Assembly: GCF_002259415.1 (NCBI RefSeq)
Contig: NZ_NPFY01000035.1
Span: 186,001-250,000 of the forward strand
From: Rhodococcus sp. 14-2470-1b
GTDB taxonomy: Bacteria; Actinomycetota; Actinomycetes; Mycobacteriales; Mycobacteriaceae
Length of the DNA stretch: 64,000 nucleotides
Reading direction: 5' to 3'
The position numbers and the translations under genes are program-made. Under the pieces are notes generated by a model, which saw nothing but the letters and a program-made list of their open reading frames with translations, made no database searches and was not told the DNA's origin. Below, piece by piece: positions 11,101-18,888 of this stretch; position 1 is the first letter of the stretch; each line of letters opens with the position of its first letter.

Positions 11101-11546
11101 CCGCGTTCGCGTACCGCCGCCTCCAGCTTTTCCACCCAGGTGGACACGACCGGCCCTGGGCCACTTCCTTCTTCGTCCTCGTCGACGGGCCGCAGATACG
11201 GCTCCAGATCCGGCAGGTCGGCCTTGTCGTACCGAAAACCGAAATGCTCCGCCCAGTCCTCGACGAAGAAATCGAGCGGGTTGATGACGGCCATGTCGGC
11301 GACGAGCCCGACAGTGATCGACATGTGGTCGGTTCGTTCCGGAAAAACGACGCGTGCCAAAAAGTTTCCGAATACGTCCTGCTGCCAATTCACGAAATGT
11401 TCGGCAGGTTCGATCTTCAGCGAATACGCTTCGATGGGTGTCCGAGAATGCGGCGCAGGCCGCAGCCGGATCTCGTGCGGAAACACTTGGACGGTGCGGT
11501 CGAACGAGTAACTTGTTCGATGTTCCAGAGCGACCTTGATGCCCAC
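8148..11546 (-). CDS. Large transglutaminase / DUF2126 (circularly permuted GS-like ligase) protein
   Basis: A 1132-residue two-part protein. The N-terminal part is a transglutaminase with N-terminal beta domain (HRTSYSFDRTV at the start) and catalytic Cys193 in GSCRDSAW, His242 in DLHAWTEV and Asp258 in GMDPTSG. The C-terminal 600 residues are DUF2126, with the signature GGGNHITLGGVTPSDSP and the run PILRRPDLLVSLLTHWQ; published analysis of amidoligases interprets this family as a circularly permuted glutamine-synthetase-like ligase. The start is GTG 11546, with an upstream GAGGGG at good spacing and the family's usual opening GIKVALEH; an in-frame extension to 11669 is unsupported. It is first in the unit with the ATP-grasp/alpha-E and small transglutaminase genes. 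Counterpart: M. tuberculosis Rv2566. Confidence 0.93.
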   Translation of the reverse strand: MGIKVALEHRTSYSFDRTVQVFPHEIRLRPAPHSRTPIEAYSLKIEPAEHFVNWQQDVFGNFLARVVFPERTDHMSITVGLVADMAVINPLDFFVEDWAEHFGFRYDKADLPDLEPYLRPVDEDEEGSGPGPVVSTWVEKLEAAVRERGDTLRTIDFLVMANQAVLGDVGYSVRMEPGVQSPDHTLTTAVGSCRDSAWLLVSVLRQMGLAARFVSGYLVQLASDVKSLDGPSGPAADFTDLHAWTEVYLPGAGWVGMDPTSGLFAGEGHIPLSATPHPSTAAAISGATSKCTAELDFSNTVVRVHEDPRTTLPYTREQWDAIRRTASTLDARMSAQDIRLTVGGEPTFVAIENQDAPEWNTTADGPHKRILASALAERLRSIYAPDGLVQRSQGKWYPGEPLPRWQVGLYWRTDGESLWSDSDLIADPWLPADERPADVDNSASRALVEKLVEGLGLPAEQARPAFEDPLVRLLDYVRQPYGDPPVDADIEPGTDTPDARAALLAKLESSTDEPAAFVLPIGRTPDGTGWRSADWTLRRGRIVLLEGDSPAGLRLPLSAISWTGGPPENPSDPTDRKDPLPARQMTQRPPRPVDPAEARYARLAQANESNRGVVGGNGVTALVAEVREGVLHVFMPPVDRLEDFVDLVARVEDAASAIETPVVIEGYGPPSDPRVQTLTVTPDPGVIEVNVQPSSSWAEQNELMETLYREARRSRLSTEGFDNDGTTRGTGGGNHITLGGVTPSDSPILRRPDLLVSLLTHWQRHPSLSYLFSGRFIGTTSQAPRADEGREEALYELEVAFSEIRRLTGSDRTASPWVVDRALRHLLTDITGNTHRAEFCIDKLYSPDSTRGRLGLLELRGFEMPPHHQMAMVQSLLVRSMVSRFWDTPLDAPLIRHGSNLHGRYMLPHFVISDIGRVAEDLREHDIEFDTSWLDPFTEFRFPRLGTTVIGDAELELRGAIEPWNTLGEESTSSGTARYVDSSVERLQVKIAGADEGRYMVTCNGVPVPMLRTERQDVQVAGVRYRAWQPPSALHPTIEVQSPLRFDLVEKQTGRAVGGCTYHVVHPGGRSYNGPPVNSVEAEARRNGRFEEGGFTSGKVDVARLLELQARQSIDVTAPGMLDLRRTGVYAG

Positions 11547-11662
11547 GGCGAGCCCCTCACAAATCTCGAATCGGTAAGAACTACCAACCTTAGAGGTCCC
11601 CAGCTGTGCCCGCTCGGTGGAGAAACGGCCACGGAACGAAATGCGCGGTGAGCGCGTAGTGC

Positions 11663-11691
11663 TTGACACGCACCCCCGGGTGCGGTTCGCT
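11663..11691 (+). promoter_or_regulatory. Candidate -35 box with adjacent palindrome upstream of the RDD gene
   Basis: TTGACA at 11663-11668 is a perfect -35 hexamer. It is followed directly by a GC palindrome with 7-base arms (CGCACCC-CC-GGGTGCG, 11669-11684) in the spacer position. The expected -10 position (about 11686-11691) reads TTCGCT, which is poor. It could be a promoter with an operator in its spacer, or chance. It lies in the 206-base divergent gap between the large transglutaminase gene and the RDD gene. Confidence 0.3.
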
Positions 11692-11752
11692 CAGCGTCGA
11701 AATCCAGACATTTGTCAACGACTCAACATCACGTCAGTCGAGGGGAACATCA

Positions 11753-12406
11753 GTGAGCGAGAACCCGCCTAACGGACCGCAGTACGGTTCGGATCCGAAT
11801 CAGCCTCAGTATCCCCAGAACCCCGCCGGTGGGTACCCGCCTCCCGGAAACGCCGGCGGATACCCGCCTCCCGGTAACTACCCTCCCCCCGGCAACTACC
11901 CACCACCTCCGGGCAACTACCCGCCGCCGCCGGTCGGCGGTAACGCCGCATACGGGTCCGGTTCGCAGCTGCCCGGAGGCGGACAACCCGGAAGCCTCGG
12001 ATTACGTTTCGGCGCACGTCTCATCGACGGCATCATCGTCGCGATCCCAGTCCTGATCATCGGGCTGTTCCTGCCCTCCGGTTTCGTCGGAACGTTCGTC
12101 TACGGCGTTCTCTCGGCCGCCGCCACGTTCGGATACTTCGTCTACCTCGAATCGTCCCGCGGTCAGACGCTGGGCAAGCAGTTGCTCGGCCTACGCACCG
12201 TCGGTGCCGCAGGCGGCAACCCCACTCAGGCGGAAGCGGCGCGACGCAACGCCTTCGTACTCCTCAGCGTCATTCCGTTCCTGATCGGCAGCGTGCTGGT
12301 GTTCATCGCATGGATCGTCATCGCGGTGACCATCAACTCCAGCCCCACGAAGCAGGGCAAGCACGACGAGATCGCCGGCGGAACCCAGGTCATCACCGCC
12401 AGGTGA
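11753..12406 (+). CDS. RDD-family membrane protein with Pro/Gly/Tyr-rich N-terminus
   Basis: A 217-residue protein. Residues 1-80 are low complexity, built of PPPGNY-type units and almost without charge; from about 83 (GLRFGARLIDGIIVAIPVL) follows an RDD domain with three hydrophobic segments and the family's RGQTLGKQLLGLRTV loop. RDD proteins are small membrane proteins of unclear function, some linked to ion exchange. The GTG at 11753 has AGGGG upstream and encodes VSENPPNGP, the same opening as the next gene, which supports this start over one at 11663. A strong hairpin follows the stop. In M. tuberculosis this locus holds the proline/glycine-rich Rv2560. Confidence 0.88.
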   Translation: MSENPPNGPQYGSDPNQPQYPQNPAGGYPPPGNAGGYPPPGNYPPPGNYPPPPGNYPPPPVGGNAAYGSGSQLPGGGQPGSLGLRFGARLIDGIIVAIPVLIIGLFLPSGFVGTFVYGVLSAAATFGYFVYLESSRGQTLGKQLLGLRTVGAAGGNPTQAEAARRNAFVLLSVIPFLIGSVLVFIAWIVIAVTINSSPTKQGKHDEIAGGTQVITAR

Positions 12407-12422
12407 TGACCTGCTGAACGAT

Positions 12423-12464
12423 CAGCGAGCGGGCCCGCCTACACATCGGCGGGCCCGCTCGCTG
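12423..12464 (+). terminator. Rho-independent-type hairpin after the RDD gene
   Basis: A perfect 17-bp GC-rich stem with an 8-base loop (12440-12447) lies 17 bases after the stop and is followed by CGTTTC. The long perfect stem makes it a likely transcription terminator although the T run is short, as is usual in high-GC actinobacteria. Confidence 0.8.
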
Positions 12465-12550
12465 CGTTTCACCCTTCGATTCACCTGCAGGTTCGGTCCG
12501 CGGACGCGGATCGGTGCGGCACAATCGATCAACCACCGATGAGGAGAATT

Positions 12551-13480
12551 GTGAGCGAGAACCCACCGAACGGACCCCAGGACGGCAAGGACACGAATCC
12601 CGAGCAGTCCGGAGACCCGGGCAAAACACCACCCGGCAACTACCCGCCACCTCCGGGCAGCTATCCCCCGCCGCCCGGCAACTACCCGCCACCGTCCGGC
12701 GGCTACCCACCACCGCCCGGAAACTACCCGCCACCTCCGGGCAGCTATCCCCCGCCGCCCGGCAACTACCCACCGCCGCCCGGCAACTACCCACCGCCCC
12801 CGGGTTTCGGCGGACAGGGTTACGGCGGACACGGCGCCGGCCTGCCGCCGACGCTGAACGTCGGTGACGCACTCTCGTTCGGTTGGAACAAGTTCAAGGA
12901 CAATGCTGGCGTCTGGATCGGCATCGTCGTCATCGCCGCAGTCATTCAGGTGATCCTGAACCTCGTTTTCGGTCGCTCGGGGAGTTCGGGTGACGTGTCC
13001 GCCTTGTTCGGAATCTGGTCGATCATCGGTACCGTCGTCTCCGCGATCGTGGGGTACATCATCAATGCGGCGTTCATCCGAGGCGCACTGCACGAGGTCG
13101 ATGGCAACAAGCCCGCCATCGGGTCCTTCTTCCAGTTCGCCAACGTCGCCTCGATCATCATCGCCAGTGTTCTCGTCGCCATCATGGTTCTGGTCGGATT
13201 CGTCCTGCTTGTCATCCCGGGACTCGTCCTCACCTTCCTGTCATGGTGGACACTGCAATTCGTCATCGACCGCAACGAGGACGCCGTCACCGCCATCAAG
13301 TCCAGTTTCCGAGCGATCTCCTCGAACGCAGGACAACTGTTCCTCCTGGCCCTCGCAATCATCGGAATCAACATCCTCGGAGCCATCCCCTGCTTCCTCG
13401 GGTTGCTCGTGACCATTCCGATCTCGGCCATCGCGTCGACCTACGCGTATCGCATCGTGTCCCGCACGGCTGCGGTCTAG
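12551..13480 (+). CDS. Polytopic membrane protein with PPPPGNY heptad repeats
   Basis: A 309-residue protein. Residues about 26-88 are eight to nine tandem heptads of the form PPPPG(N/S)Y. From about 100 on it has a membrane domain opening with LNVGDALSFGWNKFKDNAGVW and about five hydrophobic segments, ending ISAIASTYAYRIVS. The membrane domain is homologous to that of the following gene, and the first residues (VSENPPNGPQ) are nearly identical to those of the preceding RDD gene. The GTG start at 12551 follows GAGGAG. The repeat region is presumably exposed and disordered; function is unknown. It sits in a run of three tail-plus-membrane-domain genes. Confidence 0.85.
   Translation: MSENPPNGPQDGKDTNPEQSGDPGKTPPGNYPPPPGSYPPPPGNYPPPSGGYPPPPGNYPPPPGSYPPPPGNYPPPPGNYPPPPGFGGQGYGGHGAGLPPTLNVGDALSFGWNKFKDNAGVWIGIVVIAAVIQVILNLVFGRSGSSGDVSALFGIWSIIGTVVSAIVGYIINAAFIRGALHEVDGNKPAIGSFFQFANVASIIIASVLVAIMVLVGFVLLVIPGLVLTFLSWWTLQFVIDRNEDAVTAIKSSFRAISSNAGQLFLLALAIIGINILGAIPCFLGLLVTIPISAIASTYAYRIVSRTAAV
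12629..12805 (+). repeat. In-frame 21-base (PPPPGNY) tandem repeat
   Basis: About eight tandem 21-base units encode PPPPG(N/S)Y heptads inside the membrane-protein gene. Within them a 50-base block at 12638-12687 recurs exactly at 12722-12771, an offset of 84 bases or four units, which indicates recent duplication by slippage or unequal recombination. Confidence 0.9.
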
Positions 13481-13492
13481 ATCCCGGCGCTG

Positions 13493-13516
13493 TACCGAGC
13501 ATCAGACTGCTCGGTA
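13493..13516 (+). terminator. Hairpin downstream of the heptad-repeat membrane gene
   Basis: A 9-bp perfect stem (TACCGAGCA / TGCTCGGTA) with a 6-base loop lies 12 bases after the stop. It is followed by ATCGAAATCG with no T run, so it is a possible terminator only. Confidence 0.5.
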
Positions 13517-13624
13517 TCGAAATCGTCGGTCACTCGCCGTATTGTTCTGTCGTTGCCTGGGTCCACCGTCCGAGAACGGGCCGGTCCAGGCGACGACAGA
13601 CAAGTAGATTCCGGCGAGAGGGAG

Positions 13625-14761
13625 ATGTTGAACGACCACGACGGCGGCGGTACGAGCAACACCGGGGGCGGCGGACCGGATCCAGAGCAGGGCGCACCGC
13701 AGGGTCAGAACCCGCAAGAGGAGTACACCCAGCAACCGTACGACGCCCGGCAGCAAGGCATCGGCGGCTACCCTCAGCAGCCCGTACATCCGACACCGCC
13801 CCCGTATCAAGGCCAGCCCACGTACCCAGGACAGCCCCAGTACCCAGGACAGCCCCAGTACCCAGGACAGCCCCAGTACCCAGGACAGCCTGAGTACTAC
13901 CAGTCGCAACCGGGTTCCGGGCCGCCACCCGCGTACGGCCAACAGCCTGGCTACGGACCGTCCGGCGGTGGGTATCCCTCGTACCCGTCGGCGCAGCCCT
14001 GGGGTGGCCCCCCGTTTCCACAGCCGTACTCGCACCAGCAGTATCCACAACAGCACTACACGCCACCGACGTCACTGAGTGTCGGTGCGGCTCTGAGCTA
14101 CGGCTGGAAGAAGTTCGGCGCCAACATCGGTGTGTGGCTCGGCGTCATGGGGCTCTTCGCGGCGGTGACCGTCTTGGGATATGTCGTGTTCTTCGCCGTC
14201 ATCATCGCCGGTATCTCGAGCTCGACCGAGTTCGAGGACACCATGTTCGCTGCGGCCGGCGACGGTGAGTTGTCGTTCGCCCTGATCGTGGTCACCTTCG
14301 TGGCCGGCCTCATCGGGTTCTATGCGGGAGCCCTGCTCATCCGGGGTGCGCTGCTGGAATTGGACGGTGCGAAGCCCGGCTTCGGCGAGTTCTGGCGTCT
14401 GCCCAACCTGGTGCAGCTGACCCTGTTCGGAGTCGTAGTCTCGTTGATCAGCGCAGTGGCCCCGTCGCTGCCCACCCTGGCATCCCTGTCGATCAGTCTG
14501 CTACTCGGTATTCTGATCTGGTTCGGTCCGCATTTCATCATCGACCGTGGCGCATCGGCGGTGATCGCGTTGACCGCCAACATCAGGTTGCTCGGTGTCA
14601 GCCCGGGCAAGCTCGTCCTGCTGTACCTGGCGGTGGCCGGAATCAACATCGTCGGAGCAGTACCCTGTGGGCTGGGACTTCTGTTCACCATTCCCGCGAG
14701 CGTGATCGCGGTGACCTACGCGTACCGCGTTCTGTCCGCGGGAGCTGTCTCGCCGGCGTAG
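13625..14761 (+). CDS. Polytopic membrane protein with YPGQPQ repeats
   Basis: A 378-residue paralogue of the preceding gene. The N-terminal roughly 150 residues are rich in Gln, Pro, Gly and Tyr, including four YPGQPQ-type units. The membrane domain begins near SLSVGAALSYGWKKFGANIGVWLG and carries about six hydrophobic segments, ending SVIAVTYAYRVLS, clearly matching the neighbour's C-terminus. ATG 13625 follows GAGAGGG closely; the overlapping TTG at 13628 is an alternative with better spacing. The gene converges on aspS with a shared hairpin between them. Function is unknown; the family probably arose by local duplication with different tails. Confidence 0.83.
   Translation: MLNDHDGGGTSNTGGGGPDPEQGAPQGQNPQEEYTQQPYDARQQGIGGYPQQPVHPTPPPYQGQPTYPGQPQYPGQPQYPGQPQYPGQPEYYQSQPGSGPPPAYGQQPGYGPSGGGYPSYPSAQPWGGPPFPQPYSHQQYPQQHYTPPTSLSVGAALSYGWKKFGANIGVWLGVMGLFAAVTVLGYVVFFAVIIAGISSSTEFEDTMFAAAGDGELSFALIVVTFVAGLIGFYAGALLIRGALLELDGAKPGFGEFWRLPNLVQLTLFGVVVSLISAVAPSLPTLASLSISLLLGILIWFGPHFIIDRGASAVIALTANIRLLGVSPGKLVLLYLAVAGINIVGAVPCGLGLLFTIPASVIAVTYAYRVLSAGAVSPA
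13823..13894 (+). repeat. Four tandem 18-base repeats (YPGQPQ codons)
   Basis: Four consecutive 18-base units encode YPGQPQ. The first three are identical and the last differs at two bases, changing the final Gln to Glu. They keep frame within the membrane-protein gene. Confidence 0.92.
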
Positions 14762-14776
14762 GCCTTCGAACAAAAG

Positions 14777-14807
14777 AACCCCCGCAGCTCCGGCGGCTGC
14801 AGGGGTT
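14777..14807. terminator. Bidirectional terminator between a membrane gene and aspS
   Basis: An inverted repeat (AACCCC-CGCAGC / GCTGCA-GGGGTT, one mismatch) lies between the convergent stops at 14761 and 14825. It ends in GGGGTTTCT on the plus strand and is preceded by a run of A residues that reads as U on the minus transcript. It is suited to both directions. Confidence 0.75.
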
Positions 14808-14824
14808 TCTGCTGCGCTGGGCTT

Positions 14825-16636
14825 CTATTCCGCGGAAGGCGCGTCCGCAGTGTCGTCCTTCTTCTCCTGTGCGACCTTTTCCGGCTTGGCATCGATGCCG
14901 GATTCCTTGCGCTGCAACGGGGTGATCGGTGCCGGGGCATCCGTCAACGGGTCCACGCCACCGCCGGACTTCGGGAAGGCGATGACCTCGCGAATCGAGT
15001 CGACGCCTGCCAGGAGCGCGGTGATGCGGTCCCACCCGAACGCGATTCCGCCGTGCGGAGGCGCGCCGTAGCTGAACGCGTCGAGCAGGAAGCCGAACTT
15101 CTCCTGCGCTTCTTCGTGGCCGATGCCCATGATCGCGAACACTCGCTCCTGAATGTCCTTGCGGTGGATACGAATGCTTCCGCCGCCGATCTCGTTTCCG
15201 TTGCACACGATGTCGTACGCGTACGCCAGTGCCGAACCCGGATCGGTGTCGAAGGAATCGATCGATTCCGGCTTCGGGGATGTGAACGCATGGTGGACCG
15301 CGGTCCAGGCACCCGAGCCGACCGCGACGTCGCCGCTCGCGGTGGCGTCGGACGTCGGCTCGAAGAGCGGTGCGTCGACCACCCACACGAACGCCCATGC
15401 TTTCGGGTCGATGAGGTCGAGCTTGCGAGCGATCTCGCCTCGTACAGCGCCGAGGAGAGCTCGCGAAGACTTGACGGCACCGGCGGAGAAGAAGATCGCG
15501 TCACCGGGCTTCGCGCCCACATGGGCAGCGATTCCGTCCCGCTCGGCATCCGTGAGGTTCTTCGCGACGGGCCCACCCAGCGTTCCGTCTTCGGCGACCA
15601 GAACGTAGGCCAGACCCTTGTGTCCACGCTGCTTCGCGAACTCCTGCCACTTGTCCAACTGCTTGCGTGGCTGCGACGCCCCGCCCGGCATGACGACGGC
15701 ACCGACGTACGGCGCCTGGAACACGCGGAACTCCGTGGCGGAGAAGAAGTCCGTGCATTCGACAAGTTCGATGTCGAACCGCAGGTCGGGTTTGTCGGAC
15801 CCGTAGCGACGCATCGCGTCGGCATAGGTGATGCGCGCAATGGGCGACGTGATGTCATGTCCGACGAGCTTCCACAGCGCGGCGAGGATCTCCTCGGCAA
15901 GCAGAATGACATCGTCCTGGGTCACGAAGCTCATCTCGACGTCGAGCTGAGTGAACTCCGGCTGACGGTCGGCGCGGAAGTCCTCGTCGCGGTAGCAGCG
16001 CGCGATCTGGTAGTACCGCTCGATACCGCCGACCATCAGCAGCTGCTTGAACAGCTGGGGGCTCTGCGGCAACGCGTAGAAACTGCCGGGCTGCAGACGC
16101 GCAGGGACCAGGAAGTCGCGGGCACCTTCTGGCGTCGACCGCGTCAGCGTCGGTGTTTCCACCTCGACGAACTCGTGATGCGCCAGGACACCACGCGCCG
16201 CCGCATTGACCTGCGATCGCAGCCGGATCGCATGACCGGGGCCTTCCCGACGCAGGTCCAAGTAGCGGTACTTCAGCCTCGCTTCCTCACCCGGCTGATC
16301 GTCGAGCTGGAAAGGAAGCGGCGCGCTTTCCGACAGAACCTCGATGTCGGTGGCATCGACCTCGACCGCACCGGTGGGGATTTCGTAGTTCTGGTTGCCT
16401 TCGGGGCGACCCTCGACCTTGCCGGTGACCTTCACGACGTACTCGGCGCGCAGACGATGCGCCTTCTCGGCCACGTCGCCCTCGCGGAACACGACCTGGG
16501 CGACGCCCGACGCGTCACGCAGGTCGATGAAGATGACACCGCCATGATCGCGGCGACGCGCAACCCAACCCGTCAGGGTGACTGTTCGGTCGACGTGCTC
16601 GGATCGAAGTGAGCCGGCGAGGTGGGTGCGCAGCAC
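14825..16636 (-). CDS. aspS: Aspartyl-tRNA synthetase (probably non-discriminating, Asp/Asn type)
   Basis: A class IIb synthetase of 603 residues that charges tRNA-Asp, and in many actinobacteria also tRNA-Asn for later amidation. It has an N-terminal OB-fold anticodon-binding domain ([24 protein letters not shown]), a catalytic core with motif 2 around [20 protein letters not shown], a bacterial GAD insertion domain, and motif 3 in [10 protein letters not shown]. The acidic, Lys-rich tail ends DTADAPSAE. The start is GTG 16636 with AAAGGA upstream; a longer in-frame reading to 17131 is spurious. Discrimination cannot be judged without checking for an AsnRS or GatCAB elsewhere. It is divergent from the metallopeptidase gene, with TAGGAT at 16684-16689 as a possible minus-strand -10. 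Confidence 0.96.
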   Translation of the reverse strand: MLRTHLAGSLRSEHVDRTVTLTGWVARRRDHGGVIFIDLRDASGVAQVVFREGDVAEKAHRLRAEYVVKVTGKVEGRPEGNQNYEIPTGAVEVDATDIEVLSESAPLPFQLDDQPGEEARLKYRYLDLRREGPGHAIRLRSQVNAAARGVLAHHEFVEVETPTLTRSTPEGARDFLVPARLQPGSFYALPQSPQLFKQLLMVGGIERYYQIARCYRDEDFRADRQPEFTQLDVEMSFVTQDDVILLAEEILAALWKLVGHDITSPIARITYADAMRRYGSDKPDLRFDIELVECTDFFSATEFRVFQAPYVGAVVMPGGASQPRKQLDKWQEFAKQRGHKGLAYVLVAEDGTLGGPVAKNLTDAERDGIAAHVGAKPGDAIFFSAGAVKSSRALLGAVRGEIARKLDLIDPKAWAFVWVVDAPLFEPTSDATASGDVAVGSGAWTAVHHAFTSPKPESIDSFDTDPGSALAYAYDIVCNGNEIGGGSIRIHRKDIQERVFAIMGIGHEEAQEKFGFLLDAFSYGAPPHGGIAFGWDRITALLAGVDSIREVIAFPKSGGGVDPLTDAPAPITPLQRKESGIDAKPEKVAQEKKDDTADAPSAE

Positions 16637-16813
16637 TGGTGTCCTTTCACAAAAATGGAACAAAGCGTGTTCGTCGGTCACCAATCCTACGGAGGCGACC
16701 CCCGGACAGGAAACGCGATACCGCCTAGGCATGGGAAGCTGCTGATCGACAAACGTCGGATCGGGCCGCGCAACTCGCCCGGGGGGACGTTCTTCCTGGA
16801 AGGATGACGAGGC

Positions 16814-17740
16814 ATGACGTTCAGAGAAGGCGCTCGACTCGACTCGAAGCGTGTGTCCTCCGGTGGCGGTGGACGAGGCGGCAAGATCGCGCTCGGAGGA
16901 GGTGCGGGCGGCCTGGTGATTCTGGTGCTGGCGCTGCTGTTCGGCGGAGACCCGGGATCGATCCTGGGGCAGTTGACCGACGGAACGGACAGTTCGTCGC
17001 AATCCGCCGGGACCGACGGCGTGCTCGACAAGTGCCAGACAGGAGCCGACGCCAACAGGGACGTCGATTGCCGCATCGTGGGAACGGTCGGGAGCCTCGA
17101 CGATGTCTGGCAGTCCGAGCTCGGCGCCCAAACTGGTGTGGCGTACGTCGAGCCCGCAGTTCAGCTGTTCAGTGGCTCGATCAACACCGGCTGCGGCAAC
17201 GCGACCAGTGCGGTCGGGCCGTTCTACTGCCCCGCAGATTCGTCAGCATACTTCGACACGAGTTTCTTCCAGGTCCTCGTCGATCGGTTCGGATCCAGCG
17301 GCGGTCCGCTGGCGCAGGAATACGTCGTCGCCCACGAGGTCGGCCATCACATCCAGAATCAGTTGGGCGACATCGGACGAGCACAAGCCGATCCGCAGGG
17401 CGCCGAATCCGGTGCGGTGCGGGTGGAGCTGCAGGCCGACTGCTACGCCGGCATCTGGGCGCACCACGCCGCCCTCATCCCCGACCCGAACACCGGTGAA
17501 CCCTTCCTCGAACCGCTGACGGACAACGACATTCGCGACGCACTCTCGGCGGCGTCGTCGGTGGGTGACGATCGGATCCAGCAAGCATCGAGTGGTCGAG
17601 TGAACCCGGAGGGCTGGACTCATGGTTCCTCGGACCAACGCCAGGCGTGGTTCGTGGCTGGTTACAGGACCGGGCAGGTAAGCGCCTGCGACACATTCGC
17701 GGCTCGCGATCTGAACACTCCATCTGCACTGACCCGCTGA
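16814..17740 (+). CDS. Membrane-anchored neutral zinc metallopeptidase (YpfJ/KPN_02809 family)
   Basis: A 308-residue protein with a Gly-rich cytoplasmic start, one membrane segment at about residues 25-44 (signal anchor) and an extracytoplasmic peptidase domain. The zinc motif HEVGH lies at 174-178 inside [16 protein letters not shown], and [12 protein letters not shown] downstream supplies the usual third-ligand region. Several cysteines (for example [13 protein letters not shown]) suggest disulfides outside the cell. ATG 16814 opens [14 protein letters not shown], typical of this family. It stands alone, divergent from aspS and convergent with the radical SAM gene. M. tuberculosis Rv2575 is the likely counterpart; the substrate is unknown. 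Confidence 0.9.
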   Translation: MTFREGARLDSKRVSSGGGGRGGKIALGGGAGGLVILVLALLFGGDPGSILGQLTDGTDSSSQSAGTDGVLDKCQTGADANRDVDCRIVGTVGSLDDVWQSELGAQTGVAYVEPAVQLFSGSINTGCGNATSAVGPFYCPADSSAYFDTSFFQVLVDRFGSSGGPLAQEYVVAHEVGHHIQNQLGDIGRAQADPQGAESGAVRVELQADCYAGIWAHHAALIPDPNTGEPFLEPLTDNDIRDALSAASSVGDDRIQQASSGRVNPEGWTHGSSDQRQAWFVAGYRTGQVSACDTFAARDLNTPSALTR

Positions 17741-17758
17741 CCCACGAACGGCGCGATC

Positions 17759-18790
17759 TCAGAAGAGGGTGAGGGCGGGATCGCTCGCTTTCGACGTGGA
17801 TGAACTCGATTCAGCGGGAAAGTTCTTGGGCATGGAACGCTCGTCGCCGACGTCGAACCCGTGGCGCTCCAGCATGGGATCGATCCGTCCTCGCAGCCAC
17901 GTCTTGTACTCGGGCGTCACGTAAGCGCCGTGACCGTACAGCTGCCGGTAGCGACGAACCAACGCGGGATGCTGTTCCGCCAACCAGGACATGAACCAGT
18001 CCTTCGTCGACGACCTCAGGTGCATCGGCATCGCGGACACCGAGGTTGCTCCCGCATCGGCGAGCGCTTGAATCAGAGATTCGAGCTGCCGCGCCCCGTC
18101 GGTGAGGAACGGAATCACCGGCGCCACCAGAACGCCGCACGGCAACCCGACGTCGCGGACTGCTCGGATCAGGTCGAGACGAGCCTTGGGGCTCGGCGTA
18201 CCCGGCTCGATCTGCTTCTGCAAACCGGCGTCGTGGATAGCGAGACTGATGTTGATGTGCACGTCCACCTGACGGGAGGCAAGGGCGAGCAGAGGCAGAT
18301 CCCGGCGCAGGAGCGTTCCCTTGGTCAGAATCGAGAACGGCGTGCCGGATTCCGCAAGCGCGCCGATGATTCCCGGCATCAGGCGATAGCGCCCCTCGGC
18401 ACGCTGATAAGGATCGGTGTTGGTGCCCAACGCAACCGGTTCCCTCTTCCAGGACTTACGGGCGAGCTCCTTACGCAGCACTGCAGCGATGTTCGTCTTC
18501 ACGACGATCTGCGAATCGAAGTCGCTACCCGCATCGAGGTCGAGATACTCGTGGGTGGGCCTGGCGAAACAGTACGTGCATGCGTGCGAACACCCCCGCG
18601 CAGGATTGACCGTCCACGAGAACGGCAGCGAATCACCATCGATCTTGTTGAGCGCGCTCTTGCACAGCACCTCGTGAAACGTGATGCCCTCGAACTCGGG
18701 GGTCTGTACGCTGCGAACCAGACCGGCGCGTTCGAGCCCCGGCAGTGCGCCGTCGTCCGCGGCGTCGAGTGTCTGTCCCGCCCATCGCAT
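17759..18790 (-). CDS. Radical SAM protein, Rv2578c family
   Basis: A 343-residue radical S-adenosylmethionine protein. The 4Fe-4S ligands CSHACTYC lie at residues 67-74 (C-x3-C-x2-C), embedded in NPARGCSHACTYCFARPTHEY, and are followed by the family's long C-terminal region. It belongs to the SPL/Rv2578c-like group whose reaction is not established. ATG 18790 gives the conserved opening MRWAGQ; a GTG two codons upstream is the alternative. The stop faces the metallopeptidase stop 18 bases away with no clear hairpin. It is divergent from the DUF3237 gene. Confidence 0.92.
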   Translation of the reverse strand: MRWAGQTLDAADDGALPGLERAGLVRSVQTPEFEGITFHEVLCKSALNKIDGDSLPFSWTVNPARGCSHACTYCFARPTHEYLDLDAGSDFDSQIVVKTNIAAVLRKELARKSWKREPVALGTNTDPYQRAEGRYRLMPGIIGALAESGTPFSILTKGTLLRRDLPLLALASRQVDVHINISLAIHDAGLQKQIEPGTPSPKARLDLIRAVRDVGLPCGVLVAPVIPFLTDGARQLESLIQALADAGATSVSAMPMHLRSSTKDWFMSWLAEQHPALVRRYRQLYGHGAYVTPEYKTWLRGRIDPMLERHGFDVGDERSMPKNFPAESSSSTSKASDPALTLF

Positions 18791-18888
18791 GCACACAGTC
18801 GAACATGTGTTCTATATCGGTGTCAAGGCGACACCCGGCTCACGTCAGCCGCTGCTACACCTGTCGGCCCTGCCGCTACGGTAGAGCT

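Noticed and set aside
12629-12805. Possible CRISPR-like array
   Set aside because: The units are tandem without spacers, stay in frame and encode PPPPGNY; they are protein-coding repeats.
16637-17131. N-terminal extension of AspRS by about 165 residues
   Set aside because: The family's start lies at 16636 with a good ribosome site; the extension overlaps the divergent metallopeptidase gene and is low-complexity noise.
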